Shown in pieces: positions 16,094-25,979 of a stretch of DNA of 64,000 nt. The notes under the pieces are model-generated. The model was not told where the DNA came from and did no database searches. It saw nothing but the letters and a program-made list of their open reading frames with translations. The number at the start of each line of letters is the position of its first letter. The stretch's first letter is position 1. Made by a program: the position numbers and the translations under genes. Origin of the DNA: an uncultured Eubacterium sp. (GTDB lineage: Bacteria > Bacillota > Clostridia > Lachnospirales > Lachnospiraceae); the NCBI GenBank assembly GCA_947642745.1, contig CANRTU010000009.1, forward strand, positions 1 through 64,000, written 5' to 3'.

Positions 16094-17257
16094 TTATTTT
16101 AATACTCTCACTTTAATAACACTCTTAATATCCCAGAGCTTCTCCACCACTTCTTCTGTCAGCGGCGTATCCAGGTCAAACATGGAATATGCGTAATTTC
16201 CTTTTGATTTATTTGTCATGTTTTCGATATTGATGTCAAATTCACCCAGTGTGGTTGTAATGCGGCCAATAAATCCTTTGCTGTTTTTATGCAGCACTGC
16301 CACTCTGGCAGGAGTCGGGCACTCTCCCATATCACAATCCGGATAATTTACGGAATTTTTAATATTGCCGTGTTCCAGATATTCCCTGATTTCCTGGGCC
16401 GCCATGACAGCACAGTTGTCTTCGGATTCTTCTGTAGACGCTCCCAGATGCGGGGTTACGATACATCCCGGTTTACCGGCTGTAATGTTGTTTGGAAAGT
16501 CGGATACGTATCTTCTCAGCTTTCCTTCTGCCAGCGCCGCTACCATTGCTTCCTCATCCACCAGCAGATCCCTGGCAAAGTTTAATACGACTGTGGTCGG
16601 TTTCATCAGGGCTATGGCGTCCGCACCGATCATCTTTCTGGTGGCGTCCATCAACGGTACATGAATCGTGATATAGTCGCATTCCCGGTAGATATCTTCC
16701 ACATTACGCACATATTTTACATTTCTGGACAGATTCCATGCTGCCTTAATGGAAATATACGGATCATAGCCATATACATCCATATCCAGATGGGTGGCTG
16801 CGTTGGCAACCCGTATGCCGATTGCGCCCAGCCCGATGACGCCCAGCTTCTTGCCTGCGATTTCACAGCCTGCAAATTCTTTTTTCTGCTTTTCCGTCAT
16901 TTTGGCCAGATCCGGATTGTCCTTTTCCGATACTACCCAGTCCACGCCTCCATTAATATCCCTGCTGGCCATAAACATTCCCGCAAACACCAGCTCCTTG
17001 ACGCCATTGGAATTGGCGCCCGGGGTATTAAATACAATGATCCCCTGCTCCGCACACTGTTCCAGCGGAATATTGTTCACACCTGCGCCTGCCCTGGCTA
17101 TGGCGTCCAGCCCCTGCGGAAACTCCATGTCATGCATGGAAGCGGAGCGGACCAGCACTGCCTGCGCTTCTTTTACATCGTCTACTTTGTGATATTCTTC
17201 GGTTAATATATCCAGCCCCACCCGGGCAATGGGATTTAAACACGCATATTTATACAT
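16094..17257 (-). CDS. serA: D-3-phosphoglycerate dehydrogenase
   Basis: First enzyme of serine synthesis: oxidises 3-phosphoglycerate to 3-phosphohydroxypyruvate with NAD. The 387-residue protein has the 2-hydroxyacid dehydrogenase fold: LGVIGLGAIGIRVANAA nucleotide-binding loop, INFARD-type block (VVLNFARDLL), and the PHLGASTEES His/Glu region. It ends in a short ACT domain (GFIGRITTTLGEFDINIENM), the usual serine-feedback site. It is the short ACT-bearing form. GAGGAAT precedes the ATG. It is last in the leuB-ilvD-ilvB-serC-serA series, 39 nt behind serC. Confidence 0.95.
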   Translation of the reverse strand: MYKYACLNPIARVGLDILTEEYHKVDDVKEAQAVLVRSASMHDMEFPQGLDAIARAGAGVNNIPLEQCAEQGIIVFNTPGANSNGVKELVFAGMFMASRDINGGVDWVVSEKDNPDLAKMTEKQKKEFAGCEIAGKKLGVIGLGAIGIRVANAATHLDMDVYGYDPYISIKAAWNLSRNVKYVRNVEDIYRECDYITIHVPLMDATRKMIGADAIALMKPTTVVLNFARDLLVDEEAMVAALAEGKLRRYVSDFPNNITAGKPGCIVTPHLGASTEESEDNCAVMAAQEIREYLEHGNIKNSVNYPDCDMGECPTPARVAVLHKNSKGFIGRITTTLGEFDINIENMTNKSKGNYAYSMFDLDTPLTEEVVEKLWDIKSVIKVRVLK

Positions 17258-17296
17258 TGATGATATTCCTCACTTACGATTCGTCAGACTGACTGA

Positions 17297-18379
17297 TTAT
17301 TTGTTGTTTGCTTCAAATTCTCTCATAAACGCTACCAGCTTCTCTACACCTTCTTTTGGCATTGCGTTGTAAACAGACGCCCTCATGCCTCCCACTGAAC
17401 GGTGTCCTTTCAGATTTACAAATCCTGCCGCTGATGCCTCCGCCACAAATTTTGCGTCCAGGTCTTTGTCCCCGGTCACAAACGGCACATTCATCAGGGA
17501 ACGGTCTTCCGGCACAACAGTTCCTTTAAACATGCTGCTTTCATCCAGGAAGTCGTATAAAATCTTTGCCTTTTCTATATTATGCTGGTGGACAGCTTCC
17601 AGTCCCCCCATATTTTTTAACCACTTAAACACTTTACCGCAGATATAAATGCCATAACAAGGCGGTGTATTATATAGAGAATCCGCGTCTGCGTGGGTTT
17701 TGAATTTTAACATTGTCGGTGTGCCTGCCAGCACGTCTTCTGTTATCAGGTCTTCCCGGATAATAGCGATCACCACGCCCGCCGGTCCCACATTTTTCTG
17801 TACGCCGCCAAATATAACGCCATATTTACTGACATCCACAGGCTCTGACAAAAAGCAGGAAGATACGTCGGCCACCAGCGTGTGTCCTTTTGTATCCGGC
17901 AGTTTTTTGAATTTGGTTCCATAAATGGTATTATTTTCACAGATGTATACATAATCCATATCTTCCGGAATATCCAGATCCGAACAGTCCGGAATATAGG
18001 AAAATACTTTGTCTTCCGAGGAAGCCAGTTTTACAGCTTCTCCATAGAGCGCCGCTTCCTGGTAAGCTTTTTTTGCCCACTGGCCGGTTACGATATAGCC
18101 GGCTTTTTTATGTTTCATCAGGTTCATGGGAATCATCGCAAACTGCTGGGAAGCCCCGCCCTGTAAAAATAACACTTTGTAATTATCCGGAATCCGCATC
18201 AGGTCCCGGATGTCCTGCTCCGCTTCTTTGATAATCGTATCGTATACTTTTGAGCGGTGGGACATTTCCATTACAGACATGCCGCTGCCTTTATAATCCA
18301 GCATTTCTTCCGCTGCTTCCCTAAGTACTTCTTCCGGCAGAACCGCTGGTCCCGCAGAAAAGTTATAAACTCTGCCCAT
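17297..18379 (-). CDS. serC: phosphoserine aminotransferase
   Basis: PLP enzyme that converts 3-phosphohydroxypyruvate to phosphoserine. The 360-residue product begins YNFSAGPAVLPEEVL, contains GGASQQFAMIP and MSHRSK, and carries the PLP lysine in FGGVQKNVGPAG, then RASVYNAMP near the end. The ATG at 18379 follows AGGAGG; the longer frame adds 8 residues that overlap this site. No serB is in the window. Pairing with serA downstream is standard. Confidence 0.96.
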   Translation of the reverse strand: MGRVYNFSAGPAVLPEEVLREAAEEMLDYKGSGMSVMEMSHRSKVYDTIIKEAEQDIRDLMRIPDNYKVLFLQGGASQQFAMIPMNLMKHKKAGYIVTGQWAKKAYQEAALYGEAVKLASSEDKVFSYIPDCSDLDIPEDMDYVYICENNTIYGTKFKKLPDTKGHTLVADVSSCFLSEPVDVSKYGVIFGGVQKNVGPAGVVIAIIREDLITEDVLAGTPTMLKFKTHADADSLYNTPPCYGIYICGKVFKWLKNMGGLEAVHQHNIEKAKILYDFLDESSMFKGTVVPEDRSLMNVPFVTGDKDLDAKFVAEASAAGFVNLKGHRSVGGMRASVYNAMPKEGVEKLVAFMREFEANNK

Positions 18380-18462
18380 TTCTGTCCTCCTGTCATAACT
18401 CATAAACCCACAGATTTATATATATTCATAAGTTTCTAATATTCAGAATCATTTCCAGTATC

Positions 18463-20139
18463 TTATTTATTCAGGTCTTCTTCTGAAAACGCCTCGCTGA
18501 TCGGCGCTCCCGGCGCTACCATTGGCCATACTTTGTCGTCCCGGTCCACAATGCAGTCCAGCACTACCGGTCCGTCACAGGCCAGCGCCTGTTCAAAAGC
18601 GGCGTCAAATTCTTCCCTGGTAGTCACACGTATCCCCCGGGCACCCATGGCCTGGGCTACTTTCGCAAAATCCACTCCGTCGTCCAGCACTGTGGCCGAA
18701 TAACGCTCTTCATAAAACAGATTCTGCCACTGACGCACCATGCCAAGTACATGATTGTTGACTATGACTTCGATTAACGGCAGTTTTTCCCGGACTGCCG
18801 TGGCAATTTCATTCATGTTCATCCTGAAACAACCGTCTCCGGCAATATTGACCACCTGCTGGTCCGGATTGGCAATCTGGGCGCCTATGGCCGCTCCCAG
18901 TCCGTAACCCATGGTACCAAGGCCGCCGGAAGTTAACAGCTGTCCGGGTCTGGAATATTTGTAATACTGGGCCGTCCACATCTGATGCTGTCCTACTTCC
19001 GCTACGATAATGGCGTCTCCCTTTGTTTTTTCATAGATCTTTTCTACGATATAAGGGCCGCAGAGACCTGTCTGGCGATACGTGGACGGATATTTCTTCT
19101 GATAGCCTGCGATCTGCTCCATCCACTGGGTATGATCCTGCTGTTCCAGCTGGCTGTTGATTCTGGAAAGGCTTTCTTTCAGATCGCCAATCACGCTGGA
19201 GGTGACGATAATATTTTTATTAATCTCCGCCGGGTCCACATCAAACTGTACGATTTTTGCGTTTCTGGCGAATTTCTTCGCATTGCCGATGACACGGTCG
19301 CTGAAACGGACGCCAATGGCCAGCAGCAAATCGCATTCACTGACTCCGTAGTTGGAAGTCTTTGTGCCATGCATACCCAGCATACCTGTATATCCGGGAT
19401 TGTTGCCATCAAAGGCTCCTTTTCCCATTAATGTATCGCAGACCGGAGCCTGCACTTTCTCCACAAATGTTTTAAGCTCGTCTGCCGCCTTGGATAATAC
19501 GACTCCGCCGCCAACGAATATATATGGTTTTTTTGATTTACTGATGTATTTTATCGCCAGGTCGATGTCTTCCTGCCGCAGCTTATCCGTTACCCGCTCC
19601 GGCATCTGTATCGTTTCACTTGTAAATTCCGTCTGATTAGCGGTCACATCCTTTGGAATGTCCACCAGCACCGGCCCCGGCCTGCCTTTTCTGGCTATGT
19701 GAAATGCCCGCCGGATAATCTTTGCCAGATCCGCCACATCTTTTACAATAAAATTGTGCTTTGTAATCGGCGTGGTAATACCGGCGATATCTATTTCCTG
19801 AAAGCTGTCTTTGCCAAGCAGCGGTACGGTTACGTTGCAGGTCAGCGCCACCATTGGAATGGAATCCATGTATGCCGTAGCGATACCAGTGACCAGATTG
19901 GTAGCCCCGGGACCGCTGGTGGCAAGACATACGCCTACTTTCCCGGTACTGCGTGCGTACCCGTCCGCAGCGTGGGAGGCTCCCTGTTCATGGGATACCA
20001 GCACATGCTTTATTTCATTTCTATGTCTGTACAATTCATCGTATACATTTAAAATTGCCCCGCCCGGATATCCGAACACCGTATCGACTCCCTGCTCTCT
20101 GAGGCATTCAATTACGATCTGCGCTCCAGTCAGCTGCAT
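18463..20139 (-). CDS. ilvB: acetolactate synthase, catalytic subunit
   Basis: Thiamine-diphosphate enzyme that makes acetolactate or acetohydroxybutyrate for valine, leucine and isoleucine. The 558-residue protein shows the N-terminal GYPGGAILNVYDEL with the catalytic Glu in VSHEQGASHAADG, the central FAD-binding domain, and the C-terminal GDGCFRMNMNE thiamine motif. It is the biosynthetic (FAD) type by its GGLGTMGYGLGAAIGAQIA block. No regulatory subunit gene (ilvN) lies beside it, which is unusual and means that subunit must be elsewhere. A Shine-Dalgarno AAAGGAAGG precedes the ATG. Confidence 0.95.
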   Translation of the reverse strand: MQLTGAQIVIECLREQGVDTVFGYPGGAILNVYDELYRHRNEIKHVLVSHEQGASHAADGYARSTGKVGVCLATSGPGATNLVTGIATAYMDSIPMVALTCNVTVPLLGKDSFQEIDIAGITTPITKHNFIVKDVADLAKIIRRAFHIARKGRPGPVLVDIPKDVTANQTEFTSETIQMPERVTDKLRQEDIDLAIKYISKSKKPYIFVGGGVVLSKAADELKTFVEKVQAPVCDTLMGKGAFDGNNPGYTGMLGMHGTKTSNYGVSECDLLLAIGVRFSDRVIGNAKKFARNAKIVQFDVDPAEINKNIIVTSSVIGDLKESLSRINSQLEQQDHTQWMEQIAGYQKKYPSTYRQTGLCGPYIVEKIYEKTKGDAIIVAEVGQHQMWTAQYYKYSRPGQLLTSGGLGTMGYGLGAAIGAQIANPDQQVVNIAGDGCFRMNMNEIATAVREKLPLIEVIVNNHVLGMVRQWQNLFYEERYSATVLDDGVDFAKVAQAMGARGIRVTTREEFDAAFEQALACDGPVVLDCIVDRDDKVWPMVAPGAPISEAFSEEDLNK

Positions 20140-20244
20140 TGTCTCTGCCTTCCTTTCTTTTGCAATATTACTGTTTCATAATACTGTTTCACGATGCCGG
20201 CAGCCCTGTAACTCCCGGCTGTCAGCATCATGGATCATATCTGT

Positions 20245-21921
20245 CTACTCTGATTTTCCGGGTATCCGCAGAACCGCTCCCAGGTTCCCGGATGTAACCA
20301 TAGACGCATAGCGTGAAAGATATCCGCTGGTTACTTTTGGCTCCGCCGGCTGCCATTGTGCCCTTCTGGCCGCCAGCTCTTCGTCAGAAACCGCCAGTTC
20401 CAGGGACAGCTTCGGAATGTTAATGCGGATTATATCTCCCTCACGTACCAGGGCAATCGGCCCGCCCACAGCCGCTTCCGGCGATACATGGCCAATGGAC
20501 GCTCCCCTGCTGGCTCCGGAAAAACGTCCGTCGGTAATGAGCGCCACGGAGGCCCCAAGGCCCATGCCTGCGATGGCGGAAGTCGGATTGAGCATTTCCC
20601 GCATTCCCGGACCGCCTTTTGGCCCCTCATAGCGGATTACCACCACATCACCGGCGTGGATATTGCCGCCCTTGATGGCCGCAATGGCGTCTTCCTCACA
20701 GTCAAACACCCTGGCTGGTCCTTCGTGAACCATCATCTCTTCCGCCACGGCGGAACGTTTTACAACTGAGCCGTCCGGAGCCAGGTTGCCTTTTAATACA
20801 GCCAGGCCGCCGGTCTTACTGTATGGATTGTCCACCGGACGGATTACCTGCGGATTTTTGTTTACCGCATCCGCAATATTTTCACCGATGGTTTTTCCGG
20901 TAACTGTCATGCAGTCTGTATGCAGCAGGCCGATATCCGCCAGCTGTTTCATAACCGCATAGACGCCGCCCGCTTCATTTAAGTCTTCCATATAAGTCGG
21001 GCCTGCCGGCGCCAGATGACAAAGGTTCGGCGTTTTTTCACTTATTTCGTTGGCAAAGGCAATGTCAAAGTCAAAACCGGTCTCGTGGGCAATGGCCGGC
21101 AGATGCAGCATACTGTTGGTAGAACATCCCAACGCCATATCTACCGTCAGTGCGTTGATTATGGCTTCTTTCGTCATAATATCCCTTGGACGGATGTTCT
21201 TTTCCAGCATCTCCATAACCGCCATGCCGGCGTGTTTTGCCAGCCGGATACGATCCGAATATACCGCCGGAATCGTACCGTTGCCTCCCAGCCCCATGCC
21301 AAGCGCCTCTGTCAGGCAGTTCATGGAATTGGCCGTGTACATTCCTGAACAGGAGCCGCAGGTCGGACATACCTTTTCTTCGTATTCCTGTACATCCGCT
21401 TCACTCATCGTACCCGCCGCATAGGAACCTACCGCCTCAAACATGGAGGAAAGGCTGCGCTTCTGCCCCTGTACCCGTCCTGCCAGCATCGGGCCGCCGG
21501 ATACAAATACAGTCGGTACATTGATTCTGGCCGCCGCCATTAAAAGTCCCGGTACATTTTTATCACAGTTTGGCACCATAACCAGGGCGTCAAACTGATG
21601 GGCCAGCGCCATACATTCTGTAGAATCCGCAATCAGATCCCTGGTTACCAGTGAATATTTCATTCCGATATGGCCCATGGCAATCCCGTCGCAGACCGCA
21701 ATGGCCGGAAATACCACCGGCACCCCGCCAGCCTGTGCCACACCCAGCTTTACGGCATCCACAATTTTATCCAGATTTATATGGCCCGGTACGATTTCAT
21801 TATAAGAGCTTACGATACCTACCATTGGTTTTTTCATTTCTTCTTCTGTAAAGCCTGCGGCACGGAACAGGGAACGGTGCGGCGCCTGCTGCATACCGGC
21901 TTTTACCTGATCACTTTTCAT
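20245..21921 (-). CDS. ilvD: dihydroxy-acid dehydratase
   Basis: Iron-sulfur enzyme that dehydrates dihydroxyvalerates to the keto-acid precursors of valine and isoleucine. The 558-residue product has the expected cluster cysteines in [10 protein letters not shown] and [37 protein letters not shown], and the C-terminal [21 protein letters not shown] block. Length is normal. It lies 105 nt upstream of ilvB in transcription order. ilvC is not present in the window. Confidence 0.97.
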   Translation of the reverse strand: MKSDQVKAGMQQAPHRSLFRAAGFTEEEMKKPMVGIVSSYNEIVPGHINLDKIVDAVKLGVAQAGGVPVVFPAIAVCDGIAMGHIGMKYSLVTRDLIADSTECMALAHQFDALVMVPNCDKNVPGLLMAAARINVPTVFVSGGPMLAGRVQGQKRSLSSMFEAVGSYAAGTMSEADVQEYEEKVCPTCGSCSGMYTANSMNCLTEALGMGLGGNGTIPAVYSDRIRLAKHAGMAVMEMLEKNIRPRDIMTKEAIINALTVDMALGCSTNSMLHLPAIAHETGFDFDIAFANEISEKTPNLCHLAPAGPTYMEDLNEAGGVYAVMKQLADIGLLHTDCMTVTGKTIGENIADAVNKNPQVIRPVDNPYSKTGGLAVLKGNLAPDGSVVKRSAVAEEMMVHEGPARVFDCEEDAIAAIKGGNIHAGDVVVIRYEGPKGGPGMREMLNPTSAIAGMGLGASVALITDGRFSGASRGASIGHVSPEAAVGGPIALVREGDIIRINIPKLSLELAVSDEELAARRAQWQPAEPKVTSGYLSRYASMVTSGNLGAVLRIPGKSE

Positions 21922-21992
21922 AATTTACATCCCTTCTGTCAAAAAAATACAAAAACTAATATATAACATTTAAATAAAAACAATTCCTGGTC

Positions 21993-23093
21993 TTAAATCC
22001 TCTCACAGATCAGATCACCCATCTGTGCCGTACCCACCAGTGTCACTGCTGCCTTTTTGTCTTCTTCCCGCGGCATAATATCAATCGTACGGAAGCCTTC
22101 TTTTAATACCTGCTTTACGGCCGCTTCCACTGCCCGCGCCTCTTCGTCCAGATCAAAGCTGTAACGCAGCATCATGGCTGCGGACAGAATGGTAGCAATC
22201 GGATTTGCGATGCCTTTGCCCGCAATGTCCGGAGCGGAACCGCCGCTTGGTTCATACAGACCGGATTTCGTATCATTCAGGCTGGCGGATGAAAGCATCC
22301 CGATAGAACCTGTCACCATGGACGCTTCGTCGGATAAAATATCTCCAAACATATTTTCTGTTAAAATAACATCAAACTGTTTCGGGTCTTTGACCAGCTG
22401 CATGGCACAGTTGTCCACCAGCATATGTTCGTAAGCGACTTCCGGATAATCCTTCGCTACTTCTTCTACAATCTTTCTCCACAGTCTGGAAGAATCCAGT
22501 ACGTTTGCCTTATCCACGCTTGTTACTTTTTTGCGGCGTTTTAACGCGATTTCAAAGCCCCGTCTGGCAATTCTGCGGATTTCATCCTCATTATAGACCA
22601 GGGTGTCCACAGCGGTCATCCGGCCGTCCCGGATTTCTGTCACCCGGTCTCCAAAATACAGACCGCCGGTTAATTCCCTCATAATCATCATGTCAAAGCC
22701 GTCCCCGATAATGTCTTCCCGCAGCGGACAGGCTTCTTTTAACTCTTCATACAAGTATGCCGGACGCAGATTGGCAAACAGATTCAGCTCTTTGCGCAGT
22801 TTTAACAGTCCCGCTTCCGGACGCAGCGACGGCTCCAGCTGGTACCAGGGAGAAGTGGCCGTATTGCCCCCGATCGAACCCATTAATACCGCATCGCATG
22901 CTTTTGCCTGCGCAATCGCTTCGTCTGTCAGCGGCACCCCGGTGGCATCTATGGAACATCCTCCCATTAAAATATGTTCATAAGCAAATGAATGGCCGTA
23001 TTTTTCACTGACCCTGTTTAACACTTTCTTTGCTTCAGCAACGATTTCCGGCCCGATTCCATCACCGGAAATAACACCTATCTGATATCCCAT
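21993..23093 (-). CDS. leuB: 3-isopropylmalate dehydrogenase
   Basis: Leucine pathway enzyme that oxidises and decarboxylates 3-isopropylmalate. The 366-residue product starts [17 protein letters not shown] and contains [14 protein letters not shown], the [13 protein letters not shown] loop, [17 protein letters not shown] and the [14 protein letters not shown] nucleotide-binding block. AAAGGATG precedes the ATG. It is first in the amino-acid operon; leuA and leuCD are not here. The leader contains a terminator that more likely belongs to yajC (see 23128-23173). Confidence 0.96.
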   Translation of the reverse strand: MGYQIGVISGDGIGPEIVAEAKKVLNRVSEKYGHSFAYEHILMGGCSIDATGVPLTDEAIAQAKACDAVLMGSIGGNTATSPWYQLEPSLRPEAGLLKLRKELNLFANLRPAYLYEELKEACPLREDIIGDGFDMMIMRELTGGLYFGDRVTEIRDGRMTAVDTLVYNEDEIRRIARRGFEIALKRRKKVTSVDKANVLDSSRLWRKIVEEVAKDYPEVAYEHMLVDNCAMQLVKDPKQFDVILTENMFGDILSDEASMVTGSIGMLSSASLNDTKSGLYEPSGGSAPDIAGKGIANPIATILSAAMMLRYSFDLDEEARAVEAAVKQVLKEGFRTIDIMPREEDKKAAVTLVGTAQMGDLICERI

Positions 23094-23127
23094 CTGAAAA
23101 CATCCTTTCTTCTGTTATGAAATAATT

Positions 23128-23173
23128 GAAAAACCGGACGCTGCCAGGCCCCGCAAAACGCAGGACTGGCGGC
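23128..23173 (-). terminator. intrinsic terminator between yajC and leuB
   Basis: Minus-strand two-part stem (GCCGCCAG / CTGGCAGC and inner CCTGC / GCGGG) followed by CGGTTTTT. A TTGGCA-17-TATGAC promoter-like pair immediately upstream raises the alternative that it is an attenuator in a leuB leader. Confidence 0.7.
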
Positions 23174-23214
23174 TGTGTCATATGAATCGTGCACGAATGT
23201 GCCAATGGACAGGC

Positions 23215-23562
23215 TTATTTGCCTTTTTTCTCTTTCTTTTCCTGTTTGTCTTCTACTGCTTTGGATGCGTCTTCCGGCTTTTCCACTACGGAGATAGCCG
23301 CCCGCTGCATCGGAATCCGGCAGTTACGGTTACTTCCGAATTCTATGATAACCGTATCCCCGGAAATGTCTATAATAGTACCATAAAATCCGCTGGTTGT
23401 CAGTACGGTATCCCCTACTTCCAGCGCCGCAAGCATGGCCTCTTTCCGTTTCTGTTCCTTTTGCTGGGGCCGCATCATCACAAAATACATGAATGCGAAC
23501 AAAATCCCCATGGATAAGATCATGCCAAGCATACTTCCGCCGGCTTCGGCTGCTAAAATCAT
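23215..23562 (-). CDS. yajC: preprotein translocase subunit YajC
   Basis: Small membrane partner of SecDF in protein export. The 115-residue protein has one N-terminal membrane helix (SMLGMILSMGILFAFMYFVM), the hallmark MMRPQQKEQKRK, a small beta domain with GDTVLTTSGFYGTI and GDTVIIEFG, and a Lys-rich tail. secD and secF are not in the window, although yajC-secDF clusters are common. GGAGGGAATAT precedes the ATG. Confidence 0.95.
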   Translation of the reverse strand: MILAAEAGGSMLGMILSMGILFAFMYFVMMRPQQKEQKRKEAMLAALEVGDTVLTTSGFYGTIIDISGDTVIIEFGSNRNCRIPMQRAAISVVEKPEDASKAVEDKQEKKEKKGK

Positions 23563-23585
23563 ATATTCCCTCCTAACATGACTGT

Positions 23586-23607
23586 AAAAATCACCGCCTG
23601 GGGCGGC
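23586..23607 (-). terminator. short terminator between a small ORF and yajC
   Basis: Minus-strand CCGCC-CCA-GGCGG followed by TGATTTTT, a few nt after the stop codon of the 69-codon ORF. Confidence 0.5.
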
Positions 23608-23610
23608 TTT

Positions 23611-23820
23611 TCATTCAGCGGTCCCACAGAACACCCTGCGGCGGCTGCCGGACCGCCTGTCTTTAAGCGTGACTGAAAATGATGCGGGCTCCACAGGGCA
23701 CAGGTCCCGGACACGGAACACTTTAACCGCGCACAGGGACGCAGCCAGTTTCACCAGATCCGGAAAGGATCCCCCGCAAACCCGGACTTCCGGACTGCCG
23801 GAATAAATTTTCAGACACAC
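23611..23820 (-). CDS. possible small protein, 69 residues, unrecognised
   Basis: I do not recognise this product. It would start at GTG, has no visible Shine-Dalgarno, and reads as a mixed hydrophobic/basic protein with Cys residues (PEVRVCGGSFPDLVKLAASL, then a basic end). In its favour: codon choice resembles neighbouring genes, a terminator follows its stop, and it fills an otherwise empty 314-nt gap between tgt and yajC. Against it: the weak start and the lack of any motif. A GCTGAATC / GATTCAGC inverted repeat (23821-23867) lies just upstream. Confidence 0.35.
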   Translation of the reverse strand: MCLKIYSGSPEVRVCGGSFPDLVKLAASLCAVKVFRVRDLCPVEPASFSVTLKDRRSGSRRRVFCGTAE

Positions 23821-23876
23821 GCTGAATCATACACAAACAGTATTGTACACAAATGCGCCGGATTCAGCAATACATT

Positions 23877-25010
23877 TTATAAAAAATTCATTCCCTCCAG
23901 CTTCTTCGCCTTATAAGAAGCAAAACGGCCTTCCTCCAGCGCATCCCGGATCTCTTCCATCATATTGTTATAAAAATAAAGGTTATGCAGCACACACAGG
24001 CGCATACCAAGCATTTCCTTTGCTTTTAGCAGATGACGGATATACGCCCTGCTGTATGTGCGGCATGCGGGACACTGACACCCTTCTTCGATGGGACTCA
24101 TATCCTTTTCGTACTGTTTATTAAACAGGTTCCGCTTGCCCCTGCTGGTATAGACATGTCCGTGGCGTCCATTTCTTGCCGGATATACGCAGTCAAAAAA
24201 ATCCACGCCCCGCTCCACGCCTTCCAGTATATTCTCCGGCGTGCCCACGCCCATCAGATATACCGGTTTCTCCGCCGGCAGATGGGGCAGTGTCACATCC
24301 AGAATATGATACATTTCTTCATGGGTCTCCCCTACTGCCAGTCCGCCCACCGCATAACCGTCCAGTTCCATTTCCGCAATGCGTTTCGCATGATCCATGC
24401 GGATATCGTCGAATATGGCTCCCTGGTTAATGGCAAACAGCAGCTGGTCGTGATTGATCGTATCTTCCAGGCTATTGAGCCGCTCCATCTCAGTTTTGCA
24501 CCGCTGCAGCCACCTGGTAGTACGGTCTACGGAATGCTGGACGTAACTGCGGTCCGCCAGACTGGGCGGGCATTCGTCAAAGGCCATGGCAATCGTAGAA
24601 GCCAGATTGGACTGGATCTGCATACTCTGTTCCGGCCCCATAAATATTTTGCGCCCGTCAATATGGGAATTGAATAATACCCCTTCTTCTTTGATTTTTC
24701 GCAGTCCTGCCAGGGAAAACACCTGAAAACCGCCGGAGTCTGTCAGTATGGGCCTGTCCCATACGATAAATCTGTGCAGTCCGCCCATCTCCCGGATCAG
24801 TCCGTCTCCGGGACGGACATGCAGATGATACGTATTGGACAGTTCTACCTGGCACTTCAGCCCTGCCAGATCTTCGGTGGAAACAGCTCCCTTAATGGCC
24901 CCGCAGGTTCCCACATTCATAAATACCGGTGTCTGGATGTCGCCGTGTACGGTATGAAAAATTCCCCGTCTGGCACGGCCTTCCTGTTTTATGACTTCAA
25001 ATCTCATCAT
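23877..25010 (-). CDS. tgt: queuine tRNA-ribosyltransferase
   Basis: Exchanges guanine at position 34 of certain tRNAs for the queuosine precursor. The 377-residue protein has TPVFMNVGTCGAIKG, the catalytic Asp region ILTDSGGFQVFSL, YLMGVGTPENILEGV with the second Asp in DFFDCVYPARNGRHG, and the C-terminal zinc site CQCPACRTYSRAYIRHLL...LHN. The start overlaps the stop of the upstream gene by 4 nt (ATGA), so translation is probably coupled. No other queuosine genes are in the window. Confidence 0.97.
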   Translation of the reverse strand: MMRFEVIKQEGRARRGIFHTVHGDIQTPVFMNVGTCGAIKGAVSTEDLAGLKCQVELSNTYHLHVRPGDGLIREMGGLHRFIVWDRPILTDSGGFQVFSLAGLRKIKEEGVLFNSHIDGRKIFMGPEQSMQIQSNLASTIAMAFDECPPSLADRSYVQHSVDRTTRWLQRCKTEMERLNSLEDTINHDQLLFAINQGAIFDDIRMDHAKRIAEMELDGYAVGGLAVGETHEEMYHILDVTLPHLPAEKPVYLMGVGTPENILEGVERGVDFFDCVYPARNGRHGHVYTSRGKRNLFNKQYEKDMSPIEEGCQCPACRTYSRAYIRHLLKAKEMLGMRLCVLHNLYFYNNMMEEIRDALEEGRFASYKAKKLEGMNFL

Positions 25011-25720
25011 TTATTTTTATTCACAATCCTTGTCTCATATTTTCCAGTAACGCATTCAATATATCTCACAAACAGGGACACTTTATTTTCTTCATTCAGA
25101 CTCTTCCACAGACTGTCTGTAAATGTGTCGATGCCGCCTTTTAACTCTATCCATACCGGTTCTCCTTCAAAAGAAGGCAGCGGTTCCCCGTCTCCACGAT
25201 ACGTATGGATAAAATGTCCCTCCCCTGCCAGCGGATGTTCATAAGAAAAAGTATAACGGCAGCATGATTCCGGTCTGCCCTGGCTGCTCTTTAAAATAGA
25301 CATGTCGTAGTGGCATGAGCCGTCTTCCAGATGCAGCAGGCCTGAAATGCGTGGCGTATAATTAGGCGCATCCGGTTCAAATTCCCTGGTGCGCAGCGCC
25401 TGTTCAAATGTCCGGGATTTCTCCATCTCCTCAAACACGGTATCGGTCTGATCTCCGTTCGTAACAATGGTTTTATTGCCGGACACACGTACCGGCGCAT
25501 AGATAATCAGCTCCGGATCACTTAATTTCGCCGGATCAAAAGCCTGTGTGCGGATTCCCGGACCTTCTTCAATAAAAATACGGTTACGGCTGTTAACGCT
25601 TCTGCCCATAATAAAATAAGCAATAACCGCATGTCTGCCGTCCTCTGATCTGCCAATGACAATTCCTCTGCCCGGATAAGAATTCGTGCCAAGTATTTCT
25701 GTCAGTGATGCTGGTTTCAT
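25007..25720 (-). CDS. IMP cyclohydrolase (PurO-like)
   Basis: A 237-residue protein matching the IMP_cyclohydrolase family first described as archaeal PurO: NSYPGRGIVIGRSEDG, a VIAYFIMGRSVNSRNRIF core, and the later FEPDAPNYTPRISG and SSQGRPESCCRYTF segments. It would close FAICAR to IMP, the last step of purine synthesis. Bacterial members are common in clostridia, sometimes beside a normal purH, so its physiological role here is inferred. It shares an operon with tgt through a 4-nt overlap. GGAGGAAACAG precedes the ATG. A promoter and paired direct repeats lie upstream. Confidence 0.85.
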   Translation of the reverse strand: MKPASLTEILGTNSYPGRGIVIGRSEDGRHAVIAYFIMGRSVNSRNRIFIEEGPGIRTQAFDPAKLSDPELIIYAPVRVSGNKTIVTNGDQTDTVFEEMEKSRTFEQALRTREFEPDAPNYTPRISGLLHLEDGSCHYDMSILKSSQGRPESCCRYTFSYEHPLAGEGHFIHTYRGDGEPLPSFEGEPVWIELKGGIDTFTDSLWKSLNEENKVSLFVRYIECVTGKYETRIVNKNK

Positions 25721-25771
25721 ATCTGTTTCCTCCTTTTGTAGTCTTTAATAGTCCCGTGCGTTCATTGTATT

Positions 25772-25800
25772 ATCCTATCACACACAATTTTAAATTACAA
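25772..25800 (-). promoter_or_regulatory. promoter of the IMP cyclohydrolase-tgt operon
   Basis: Minus-strand TTGTAA, 17-bp spacer, TAGGAT, about 50 nt before the first start codon. Confidence 0.5.
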
Positions 25801-25812
25801 TAAGGGAATTCT

Positions 25813-25843
25813 GGATTGTTACATAGTACCGGATTGTTACATA
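25813..25843. repeat. paired direct repeats upstream of the tgt operon promoter
   Basis: Two identical 13-bp copies (TATGTAACAATCC on the minus strand), 18 bp apart start to start, 12 bp upstream of the -35 box. The position fits an activator or repressor site; no regulator can be named. Confidence 0.5.
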
Positions 25844-25886
25844 ACAAAAAAAAGCGGCCGCCCGGTTCTTACAAATCCTCCGGGGC

Positions 25887-25932
25887 AAAAATACAGCACA
25901 GGCTTTAAGACACGCTTAAAGCCTGTGCTGTA
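25887..25932 (-). terminator. terminator of the beta-glucoside operon
   Basis: A perfect 18-bp stem (TACAGCACAGGCTTTAAG and complement) with a 5-nt loop followed on the minus strand by TTTTTGC, 47 nt beyond the DUF3784 stop. Confidence 0.9.
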
Positions 25933-25979
25933 CTGCTATATCCGCCTGCTATATAAGATAGAATATATTTGATAAGAAT

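Noticed and set aside
25813-25843. Plus-strand GGATTGTTACATA repeats as RAT sites
   Set aside because: They match only the first part of the RAT consensus, lack the CAGGCAAAACC half, and lie on the wrong strand for the bgl operon.
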